The translations under genes and the position numbers were made by a program. Below are positions 1 to 6,742 of a stretch of DNA of 14,844 nt, piece after piece. Under the pieces are notes generated by a model. It saw only the letters and a list, made by a program, of their open reading frames with translations. It made no database searches and was not told where the DNA came from. Each line of letters begins with the position of its first letter. The first letter of the stretch is position 1. Origin of the DNA: JBCDIQ01 sp039024295 (GTDB lineage: Bacteria > Bacteroidota > Bacteroidia > J057); NCBI GenBank assembly GCA_039024295.1, contig JBCDIQ010000111.1, forward strand, positions 1 through 14,844, read 5' to 3'.

Positions 1-294
1 GAAGTTGCCAACAACGGCCGTGAGGCAGTAGAGAAAGTTGAAGTTCAATCCTACGATTTAATTTTAATGGACTTGCAAATGCCCGAGATGGATGGGTTTG
101 AAGCCACCCAGGCCATCAGGAGTATGCACGACCCCCTAAAATCTCGGACGCCCATTATCGCACTTACCGCCTCAGCCCTGCTGGAAGTCCAGGAAGAGGT
201 GGCCCAGGCTGGCATGAATGATTTTGCCACTAAGCCTTTTAATCCACAAGACCTGTTTCAAAAAATAGCCAAAAATGTAGCCATGAGGGTGTAA
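1..294 (+). CDS. Response-regulator receiver (REC) domain, C-terminal part; likely tail of a hybrid histidine kinase (5' end outside window)
   Basis: The reading frame is open from the first base and ends at TAA 292-294, giving 97 visible residues. They match the later two thirds of a CheY-like REC domain. The phosphoacceptor Asp is residue 24 in the motif LILMDLQMPEMDG, the conserved Thr lies in IIALTA, and the conserved Lys lies in the TKPF motif near the end. The protein stops just after the last helix of the domain, with no DNA-binding output domain. In Bacteroidota that arrangement is usual for the C-terminal receiver of a hybrid sensor kinase, which receives phosphate from its own kinase core and passes it to an Hpt protein. 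A stand-alone CheY-like regulator cannot be excluded because the N-terminus is missing. A methionine codon at 67 lies inside the domain, next to the phosphoacceptor, and is not a plausible start. Confidence 0.9.
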   Translation, partial: EVANNGREAVEKVEVQSYDLILMDLQMPEMDGFEATQAIRSMHDPLKSRTPIIALTASALLEVQEEVAQAGMNDFATKPFNPQDLFQKIAKNVAMRV

Positions 295-385
295 ACCACT
301 TAACCTCCCTCTGCCTGAATACACGTTCTTTTTTCGGGACTTAGCCCCCAACCATCAATCCATACCAATTACCTGATACTAGCAC

Positions 386-424
386 AGGACCACCTGCTCC
401 TTTGTGCGGAAGGTCCCTTTTTTA
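386..424 (+). terminator. Possible weak rho-independent terminator after the REC gene
   Basis: GGACC at 387-391 can pair with GGTCC at 412-416, and a run of Ts begins at 418. The stem is only 5 bp and the loop is about 20 bases. A competing pairing, GCACA 382-386 with TGTGC 403-407, is also possible, so this is a tentative call. It sits in the 160-base gap between the receiver gene and the next gene, in which nothing else was recognised. Confidence 0.35.
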
Positions 425-454
425 TCCTTTTGGACTTTTTACAAACGCTAGTAT

Positions 455-1183
455 ATGAATATCATGCAATTCCAAACGACTCGTAAACCAACCTCAATTA
501 CCTTGTTTTTTTCTGCCCTGATCACTCTCCTGTTAAACGGATCAGGCTTGCACGCTCAGCAGGCTTCCGCCTATTTGGTGACTGATAGCAAAGGAGATTA
601 TCAACTGAATATTGATGTAGGGACTCAAGATGACCCTATTTTCAATGCTTCAGAAATTCAAATTACCATTGGCTATGAAGGATTTACCTTGAGTGAAGGG
701 CAAGGGGAAATGTTAGCGGTAGCATCAAATTCCTGGTTCGGCGGTGATGGGAACTATGGAGGAAGTCTAAGCATTGACGAAGAAAATAATGAACTGACTT
801 TGAACATGTTCCGTACGGATGCCACAAATATGTCAGGATATGGGTACGTAGCCAGCGGCGGTGGTGGCGTAATTATTGAGATTGACATTCTCCACAAAAT
901 GCAGCCTGTCCTTGACGTCAAAAGTGTAACGGTTAATACAGGTTTCATCACATCTGAAAAACCTATTCTAATTCACCGTGACCGTAACGCTGACCGTATA
1001 TTCGTAACCTCCACAAAAGATGATTTATTTATCGAAGGTCTTGCGATTACAGATATGGCGGGAAACGTTATTCAGCAAGTAGGCGGAAATGAAATCAGTC
1101 TTCAGTGGCTATACCCTGGTGAACTGGTAGTTCTCCGTATTTATACAAATGATGGTACTTTTAACGAAAAGATCATCAAGTAG
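455..1183 (+). CDS. Secreted beta-rich protein with T9SS type A-like C-terminal sorting domain
   Basis: This is a 242-aa protein. Residues 1 to about 35 look like a signal peptide: an N-terminal stretch with Arg-Lys, a hydrophobic core (ITLFFSALITLLL), and a likely cleavage site near LHAQ. The mature part is rich in alternating hydrophobic and polar strands and glycine turns, and has a Gly-rich segment (SGGGGVIIEID) near residue 140. This is compatible with an Ig- or cohesin-like fold, but no named family is certain. The last 60 residues resemble a T9SS type A sorting domain: LAITDMAGNVIQQV, then a strand, then YPGELVVLRIY, ending in EKIIK. Such domains direct export across the outer membrane and are then removed. 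A second ATG at 464 would shorten the N-terminus by three residues and cannot be ruled out. No clear ribosome binding site is seen. A strong terminator follows directly, so the gene is probably monocistronic. Its specific function is unknown. Confidence 0.85.
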   Translation: MNIMQFQTTRKPTSITLFFSALITLLLNGSGLHAQQASAYLVTDSKGDYQLNIDVGTQDDPIFNASEIQITIGYEGFTLSEGQGEMLAVASNSWFGGDGNYGGSLSIDEENNELTLNMFRTDATNMSGYGYVASGGGGVIIEIDILHKMQPVLDVKSVTVNTGFITSEKPILIHRDRNADRIFVTSTKDDLFIEGLAITDMAGNVIQQVGGNEISLQWLYPGELVVLRIYTNDGTFNEKIIK

Positions 1184-1203
1184 TACAACATAACACACAC
1201 CGA

Positions 1204-1218
1204 TAAGCCCTGGGCTTA
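1204..1218. repeat. Short palindrome in the convergent intergenic region
   Basis: TAAGCCC at 1204-1210 and GGGCTTA at 1212-1218 are exact inverted copies around one base. It lies between the stop codon of the plus-strand gene and the strong hairpin. It has no T-run on either strand. It could be a processing or stabilising stem, or simply chance. Confidence 0.4.
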
Positions 1219-1226
1219 CACTCCGT

Positions 1227-1256
1227 AACCGGACATTCGCAATGTCCGGTTTTTTT
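1227..1256 (+). terminator. Strong rho-independent terminator
   Basis: A perfect 11-bp inverted repeat (1227-1237 with 1241-1251) closes a CGC triloop and runs into a stretch of Ts ending at 1256. It ends the transcript of the secreted-protein gene at 455-1183. The T-run is only on this strand, so the hairpin would not be a good terminator for the convergent gene ending at 1274, although it could still act as a 3' stabilising stem. Confidence 0.9.
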
Positions 1257-1273
1257 ATTTGCCCATGAACCGT

Positions 1274-1981
1274 TTATGGTATCACTTCAAGCAATGCTTG
1301 TGATTCCTTGGATTTATAGCCTTCCTTTCGAACTAACGTTTTAAGGTATTCCTGTGCATCTTCAGGCTGCCCTGCCAATATAGTTGCCAATGCATATCTC
1401 CACATAGCCGCTTCTCCAAATAAAGGATCAGATTCAAGGGATGCAAAAATGGGGAGAGCTGCTTCATACTGACTTGTTTGCAGTAAACATTCGCCTTGAT
1501 ACAATTTAGCCAATGGATTCTCAGCACCGACAGAGGCTAACAGGGGAGCCGCCCGTTCATACTGACCATTTTGATACAATAAAAGGGCTGTAAAAAAAAG
1601 AGAATCTTCGGAAAACTCATTTGATCTGTCGGTAACCACAGGGTAGGGCTCCAGGTATGACATTGCCAGTGCTTCTGGTGTATCCTGACTTTTCCAGGGC
1701 TGAAACCATAGCAACAGCAGTAAAATTGCTGCAGCAGCAGCGACCAAGCGCCATATCGGAAAAGTCTTCTGAGCAGCAGGCGAGATCGGGATGAGGTCCT
1801 TTCGGAGCTGGGCTTTCAGGTCGGCCCGATGCGCAGCCTTCAGGAGGAGCAGCTGCTGGCGCTGCGCTTCCACCCGTTCACGAAAGGATTCGTCTTCCGC
1901 CATCCGAGCTTCAAACGCTGCCACCTCTTCCGGGGATAATTCCCCAGCTAGGTAATCCGATATGGCTGCAACATCATCCAT
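1274..1981 (-). CDS. Single-pass membrane protein, anti-sigma-like N-terminus with TPR-like C-terminal domain
   Basis: Taking the ATG at 1981 gives 235 aa. The frame also permits a TTG start at 2002, seven residues longer, which is less likely. Residues 7-45 carry the pattern IxDYLAGELSPEE..AFE..M, typical of the cytoplasmic part of Bacteroidota anti-sigma factors that lack a zinc finger. Residues 77-94 (WRLVAAAAAILLLLLWF) form one transmembrane helix. Residues 125-230 are helical with TPR-like pairs (ALLLYQNGQYERAAPLL, GECLLQTSQYEAALPIF) and should lie in the periplasm. The gene overlaps the end of the ECF sigma gene by 8 bases (ATGGATGA), which suggests translational coupling and that this protein holds that sigma factor at the membrane. 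The TPR domain would be the sensing or partner-binding part. Direct anti-sigma activity is inferred from architecture and position. Confidence 0.85.
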   Translation of the reverse strand: MDDVAAISDYLAGELSPEEVAAFEARMAEDESFRERVEAQRQQLLLLKAAHRADLKAQLRKDLIPISPAAQKTFPIWRLVAAAAAILLLLLWFQPWKSQDTPEALAMSYLEPYPVVTDRSNEFSEDSLFFTALLLYQNGQYERAAPLLASVGAENPLAKLYQGECLLQTSQYEAALPIFASLESDPLFGEAAMWRYALATILAGQPEDAQEYLKTLVRKEGYKSKESQALLEVIP

Positions 1982-2549
1982 TGGGGTAAGCTTGGGTTTC
2001 AAGGGCTTTCATCCAGTATTTATAGCATCGGTGCCGGGTAACTTTGACGACATTGCTGCTGGCAAATCCCATGATCTGGGCAATTTCTTCCTGGGGCCGC
2101 TGCTCCAGGTACACCAGGGTGAGCAATTGTTGACAGGTTTCGCTTAACTGCTTTAAGGCAGCCTTTACCTGATTGGCTTTCTCGGTCAGTTCCAATGCGG
2201 TTTGCTCAGCACCTTCTTGCGTGAGCAACGCATACTGCCTGGCAATCTCCGATTCAAACTGCTGCTGCTTTTGGTGATGACGGTTCAGGGTCCGCCAAAG
2301 GTTAAAGCATATACCATACATATACGTCTTGAGATTGGACAGGATGGTCAATCTACCTGAAAGAATATTTTCCCGGAATACCAATAGCGCGTCCATGTAA
2401 ATATCTTCTGCATCTGCTGCCGAACAGCGAGTCTTCTTTATCAGCGTCCGCGTACAGTACCGATAGGTTTGGTCAAATACCTGCTGGAGTCCACGCTTAT
2501 CATTTGCCCGGATCAGCTTCACCAATTCCTGAAAGGCAGCTTCTTTCAT
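1974..2549 (-). CDS. ECF-type RNA polymerase sigma factor (sigma-70 family)
   Basis: This is a 191-aa protein of normal length for ECF sigma factors. Residues 20-92 form region 2: a helix containing AADAEDIYMDALLVF, then LKTYMYGICFNLWRTLNR, which corresponds to the -10 recognition and DNA-melting segment. Residues 128-183 form region 4, with LKQLSETCQQLLTLVYLEQRP followed by a helix-turn-helix (EEIAQIMGFASSNVVKV). A His- and Gln-rich linker separates them. The ATG at 2549 is preferred. The frame extends upstream to a TTG at 2627, but that extension overlaps the terminator hairpin and looks non-coding. AAGGAG lies 18 bases before the ATG, too far for a normal Shine-Dalgarno site. TACATTTA (minus strand, 2580-2573) resembles the Bacteroidota -7 element TAnnTTTG, but no properly spaced -33 box was found. 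The overlapping downstream gene is probably its anti-sigma factor. Which promoters it reads is unknown. Confidence 0.93.
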   Translation of the reverse strand: MKEAAFQELVKLIRANDKRGLQQVFDQTYRYCTRTLIKKTRCSAADAEDIYMDALLVFRENILSGRLTILSNLKTYMYGICFNLWRTLNRHHQKQQQFESEIARQYALLTQEGAEQTALELTEKANQVKAALKQLSETCQQLLTLVYLEQRPQEEIAQIMGFASSNVVKVTRHRCYKYWMKALETQAYPNG

Positions 2550-2606
2550 CGTATCAACCGAAAATTGCTCCTTAAATGTAGGAAAAAGGCAGCAAATGGT
2601 CAGTTG

Positions 2607-2645
2607 TAAAAACTGCCCAGGCCACAAATGCAGCCGGGCAGCCTT
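2607..2645 (-). terminator. Rho-independent terminator after the 1310-aa secreted-protein gene
   Basis: On the minus strand CTGCCC (2641-2636) pairs with GGGCAG (2618-2613), with an additional GGC/GCC pairing possible inside the loop, followed by five Ts (2612-2608). An A-rich stretch precedes the stem. It lies between the stop codon of the large gene at 2668 and the sigma gene start at 2549, so the sigma gene probably has its own promoter or depends on read-through. Confidence 0.7.
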
Positions 2646-2667
2646 TTCGCACCAATCCTACGTGCTT

Positions 2668-5600
2668 CTATTCGGTCTTGAAAAAGCGGGTGGAAATGGA
2701 TTTCCCAGCTCGTGTACTTCCTTGAAGAAGGTACATCCCTTGAGGGAGATGGCCTACATTCACGGTATGTGTTTCTACTGGCTCACATGCTTGAGTCTGT
2801 ACCACCCTTCCATTCATATCTATCAGTTGTATCTGTTCCAGGTAGAATCCTAGCGTGAACACCTTGAGTACTTCTCTGCACGGATTCGGACCAATTTGCA
2901 AATAGCTCAGTTGCCCATCTTTCTCAGGCAAATCTGTGAGGGTAAACTGGATCAATGTCGCACCCATACTGTCCGAAACATTCCCGACGCTGTCACCTGC
3001 CAACACGTACATCTGGAAGGTCTCTCCTATTTCTGCGTTGATTTCCAGTTCCAAACCGTCCTTGCCCTCAAAGCGGACTTCATTCCACACGCCGCTACCG
3101 GGCTTGATGTTCAATAAGAAGCTTTCAAGGCCGCTATGGGTATCATTTCCATTTAGGGTAATCGTGAAGGTGGTGTCGTCATTTACCACAAAATTAGGAT
3201 CAATGCTACCCATTGCCGCCTCCATGTCAACCGTGTGTTTCCAGATGTTAGTTTTGATGGGATCATTCGCATCAAAAAAGATCAGCGCAAAGGTAGAAGC
3301 GGTATCCAGGTGAGCGACATCGCTACGCAGACGGGTGTAAAAACTTACGCTTCCTTCTCCTTCAGGCGCATTTACATTCGGCGGTAAAAATCCAATGAGC
3401 GGATCAAGGGGCAGTTCCATGGTAGCCGGATCGAGGGAAATGAATTCCCACACCATTACGCCCGTTGTGGTGTCGATATTTCCCATCACCCGAACGATTA
3501 GGTCCTGGGCAGGCCGCAGGTCTATTTCGCGGAAGAAAGACTGACGGTCCGGTTCGAATTGGTACACGGAGTCTCCCAGGGTGATATTTCCCAAGAAAGT
3601 TGCCTGGAGATCAAAAACTGCTGGGTTCAGGGTGTCCACCACCCGCACGATACCCGCCGGCGCAGCGGCAGTGTCAGCATTCTCAAAGGTGATCATGTAA
3701 TTGAGTTGCTCATTCCCACGAATGTATCGCTCCAGGCCAATGCCTTCATTTCCATAAATCGCATTGGGATCGAATGAGGTGAGTGCTTCCAATGCTCTGC
3801 GGTCAATGTCTTTGGGGCGGCTGTCTTTTACCTTTTGGCCTTTGGGAAACAGCAGCTGTGAAAGCTGGTTATTGGTAAAGCTCAGCCCATTTTTCTCTGC
3901 CAAATGCCGCACGGCATTGATGGCCTGCTGTTTCTGTTGATCCGAAAGGTTGGTGAGGTTATCTATGAGTTCTTTGTTGATGTTTAGCTCCTTTCGCAAC
4001 CGGTCGGCCATATTGGGGGACAGTTTCCCGCCACTCAGAATGGTTTCCTCTAGTACACGTTTGTACTCGGTAGCATCCTTCAGCTGGTTACGAGCTGTTT
4101 GCGCGCGACGTGTGGCACTGCGGAAATTAGCTTCCCCCTTCAAAGGCGCAAAGCTGCCAGCTACTTCCGCTACTCCAGCGAAGCCTTGCTCTTTGTAAAA
4201 TTGGGCATCAGCCACATTCGTCCCGTAGCACCAATCAAAAAATTCTGCAAACAAAACTTTAGAACCCACATCAACATACCCTGCACTTTTTCCCACTGCT
4301 TTCAGGGCAGGATTGGGGGAAAGCTCGGCCAAGGCTGCCCCATTCATGCCTGCAGAATGTACGAAATCTAACTGCGCAGCCGTAGGGGGATTTTTCCTCA
4401 GGGTAAAGGGCCACACATAAGATCGAATGTCAAACTTGGTGCTGACCGGACTTCTTACTTGGAAATTTACGGTGTAGGTAGAATGTGCATTCACAAACGG
4501 AATATAAATCGGATAAACCCGCGCCTCTAACGGGCTGTCGTATAGCTGGTCAATTTCAAAGCTGAACAGGGAATCTCCCACCTGGTACAAGGAATCGTAC
4601 TGCACCAATAAGGTGTCTACATTGGGGTCGAAATTCCCCTGAAAGTAGGTATTGCTGAAATCCGTCCGGTCAATCTCAAGGCTGTCCCACACATTTCCTT
4701 TGAGCAACAAATCTCCCGTCCGATCTCGCATGATGTTGAGCAAATCCGTCTCAATGCCACGCGGCACCACGATGAACAGATGAACACCACTGGCCATGAA
4801 GCCCTTTTCATTGATCACCTCAACAGACATAGGGGTAAACTGCCCGGTTCGAGCCCTTCCAGGTCCCTTTAAGCGCGTGTACAACCCAAAGTCGTCTGTA
4901 TCAGCGTAAATGGTGAATCCATCAGGAAAAGAATAGGTCTGCCCGTTCGACAGGGTAATGTCTACATCATACAGCCCAAGGGGCACATTTCTCAGGTTAA
5001 AGGCACACCCCAGCTCTTGAAGTCCCTGAGTAGCTACGCGAAAAGGCCTAAGCACGGTCGAGCCTTGGGTCAGAGTCACCGTTGCATTGGCATCTAATCC
5101 TCCGCCAAAAATTCGCAACACAAAAAAGCCAAACCCATCATCTGTACCGGCTTCCAGGGGCCAGTACCGTTCTATTCCCTCAATGATAAAGGTGTCACGA
5201 GCGGTTTCAATTACGCCACATCTTGCATTGGTAGCCTGCAGTTGAATGTTGTACACCCCTGGTACAAAGGTTCGGGTAGGAAACCGCATCCGGGACCTGT
5301 CTCCATTGCCAAAGTCCCAGAAAATGCTGGCAGTATTTCGGACTTGAGGCGAGAAGGCGAATTGGTTGCCAAACCGAGCCGTTTCAATAACGGGATCGAG
5401 GGCTTCACTTATCCGACGGATTCGGAGGTCATACGTGAGGCAAGCACTGGCATCCAAGCGTAGCAGCAATGAATCCTTTGGCAAGCAGGTAATCAAGAGC
5501 GTGTCCCTGGTCACTCCTGTTGGGATTCCATTAATGCCCAGCGTTCTGATTGCACCGCCGCCACCAGCAGGAAAAATTTGCACCCGAAAATTCACCAGGG

Positions 5601-6600
5601 CAAGTAACCCGGGATTCTCTACAATTGCCTCAATCTCAAACGTGGCCAACCCTTCGTTGTCAATTCGGTAAAAGTCAAATTGATCAGATGGCGTTCCCCG
5701 GAAGTTAATGTTCCCCTGTAGCCGTGTGGGAAATGAAATGGGAAAGGCCTCTGCATTGCTGTTGTTGGGCTCCGGATCGTCCGGTAAGGTAGGCGTAAAC
5801 ACAAAGTGCATCTGGTAACTGTAACAAGCCCCCGCATTTGTTACCCTAATCAAAAAGGTATCCTGGTTGAGGCAACCAATGGACAGGGTATCCCTGAATG
5901 TGGTTGGAGCAAGACTGGTTCTATTGATAGAACCTAAGGTACTGCCCGCCTCAGTTGAAAATTGTACAATAAAACTGCTGCCTACAGCACCGGAGGTATT
6001 GGTGTAGTCTAGAATTACCTCAACAGACCCGGTAGAGGGTGTCACCAAAGCAAAATAATCATTTGCATCTATGACAGCCGAACGATACCCAAGCCGTCCA
6101 TCAACGGTATCATTCACACCGATTAATTGGGCAGTTTGTCGGGTGTCATTGGGTTCCATGTCAGAAACTCCGGTGGAAACCGTCCGATAGGAAAATTGAT
6201 AGGAGGAAGTTCCCGTACAGGTAAAGCGAAGGTAAAAGGTGTCTTGCTGCTGGCAGGCTACAACGATGCTATCGACACCAGACAAGGTATTAGTGATCGT
6301 CCTTGACCCAATGCCTCCTCCATTTTTGGCAAAGGCATTGACAAAAATGCTGTTGTTTGCGGCCCCGTTGGTGTAGAAAAATCGGATGATGAGGGTTCCG
6401 TCATCATTGGGAACGCTTTGGAAGAAATCAAACTGATCTCCCATTCCAGGATTGAGCGTAGCAGTTACCGTACTGCCTTCATTAAAGCTGTTGGCCTGCG
6501 CAAAGGTGTTGTTGGGTTCAGCTTCTGTCTGTGCAGCTACCTGACACAGCAATAGCACCATGAGTGCCAGCAGAGAGGTGAGGTTTTTCATTGAGTTCAT
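2668..6600 (-). CDS. Large secreted modular protein: PPC-like repeats, PKD, IPT-like and DUF11-like domains, T9SS type A sorting domain
   Basis: This is a 1310-aa protein. Residues 1-24 are a signal peptide (LTSLLALMVLLLCQVAAQ). Three related repeats of about 120 residues follow, starting at EPNNT (28), EPNDT (149) and EPNNS (277). They resemble bacterial pre-peptidase C-terminal (PPC) beta-sandwich domains, and each ends with a DTL-I-C...D-LLR-type motif containing two cysteines. Residues 410-462 match a PKD domain (IFWDFGNGD at 426-434). Residues 478-565 look IPT/TIG-like. Residues 825-910 are strongly helical, Lys- and Gln-rich and possibly coiled. After SFDPNAIYGNEG (942), a DUF11-like beta domain contains LNYMITFENADT. 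The last 80 residues form a T9SS type A sorting domain (IGPNPC at 1236, then LIDMNGRVVQ, LPQGMYLLQG). There is no obvious enzyme active site, so an adhesion or surface-binding role is possible. An in-frame ATG at 6591 is an alternative start. The gene is divergent from the CHAT gene. Confidence 0.92.
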   Translation of the reverse strand: MNSMKNLTSLLALMVLLLCQVAAQTEAEPNNTFAQANSFNEGSTVTATLNPGMGDQFDFFQSVPNDDGTLIIRFFYTNGAANNSIFVNAFAKNGGGIGSRTITNTLSGVDSIVVACQQQDTFYLRFTCTGTSSYQFSYRTVSTGVSDMEPNDTRQTAQLIGVNDTVDGRLGYRSAVIDANDYFALVTPSTGSVEVILDYTNTSGAVGSSFIVQFSTEAGSTLGSINRTSLAPTTFRDTLSIGCLNQDTFLIRVTNAGACYSYQMHFVFTPTLPDDPEPNNSNAEAFPISFPTRLQGNINFRGTPSDQFDFYRIDNEGLATFEIEAIVENPGLLALVNFRVQIFPAGGGGAIRTLGINGIPTGVTRDTLLITCLPKDSLLLRLDASACLTYDLRIRRISEALDPVIETARFGNQFAFSPQVRNTASIFWDFGNGDRSRMRFPTRTFVPGVYNIQLQATNARCGVIETARDTFIIEGIERYWPLEAGTDDGFGFFVLRIFGGGLDANATVTLTQGSTVLRPFRVATQGLQELGCAFNLRNVPLGLYDVDITLSNGQTYSFPDGFTIYADTDDFGLYTRLKGPGRARTGQFTPMSVEVINEKGFMASGVHLFIVVPRGIETDLLNIMRDRTGDLLLKGNVWDSLEIDRTDFSNTYFQGNFDPNVDTLLVQYDSLYQVGDSLFSFEIDQLYDSPLEARVYPIYIPFVNAHSTYTVNFQVRSPVSTKFDIRSYVWPFTLRKNPPTAAQLDFVHSAGMNGAALAELSPNPALKAVGKSAGYVDVGSKVLFAEFFDWCYGTNVADAQFYKEQGFAGVAEVAGSFAPLKGEANFRSATRRAQTARNQLKDATEYKRVLEETILSGGKLSPNMADRLRKELNINKELIDNLTNLSDQQKQQAINAVRHLAEKNGLSFTNNQLSQLLFPKGQKVKDSRPKDIDRRALEALTSFDPNAIYGNEGIGLERYIRGNEQLNYMITFENADTAAAPAGIVRVVDTLNPAVFDLQATFLGNITLGDSVYQFEPDRQSFFREIDLRPAQDLIVRVMGNIDTTTGVMVWEFISLDPATMELPLDPLIGFLPPNVNAPEGEGSVSFYTRLRSDVAHLDTASTFALIFFDANDPIKTNIWKHTVDMEAAMGSIDPNFVVNDDTTFTITLNGNDTHSGLESFLLNIKPGSGVWNEVRFEGKDGLELEINAEIGETFQMYVLAGDSVGNVSDSMGATLIQFTLTDLPEKDGQLSYLQIGPNPCREVLKVFTLGFYLEQIQLIDMNGRVVQTQACEPVETHTVNVGHLPQGMYLLQGSTRAGKSISTRFFKTE

Positions 6601-6742
6601 GATAGATAAGGATTGGTGGACAAATGGGAGGTCCCGTTTCCTTAGCTATGCAGGTTCGGGGGTTCAGGTTAACAGCAGGCGTAAACTTTTTTTAAACTCA
6701 TCAAAAGAAAGTAGCTTAGGATCAGTCAAAAACTTCCTGGTC
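6601..6742. promoter_or_regulatory. Divergent intergenic region between the T9SS-protein and CHAT genes
   Basis: These 142 bases separate the start codons of two divergent genes and must hold promoters for both, unless one lies inside the neighbouring gene. In the plus direction TAGCTTAG at 6712-6719 fits the Bacteroidota -7 consensus TAnnTTTG at all but one of its fixed bases, and a T-run ending at 6693, about 18 bases upstream, stands where a -33 box would be. That would give a leader of roughly 17 bases to the ATG at 6743. No convincing promoter was seen in the minus direction. The reading frame of the plus-strand gene stays open through this region, but the residues look non-coding. Confidence 0.35.

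Noticed and set aside
441..460. Possible -7 element just before the ATG at 455 (TAGTATATG)
   Set aside because: It fits TAnnTTTG poorly and would leave no room for a leader.
2550..2627. 26-residue N-terminal extension of the sigma factor from a TTG
   Set aside because: It starts inside the terminator hairpin of the upstream gene and is not part of the sigma-70 fold. The ATG at 2549 gives a normal ECF length.
6560..6742. N-terminal extension of the CHAT protein from an ATG at 6560
   Set aside because: It would overlap the divergent T9SS-protein gene, has no domain character and would place the clear signal peptide in the interior. The ATG at 6743 is preferred.
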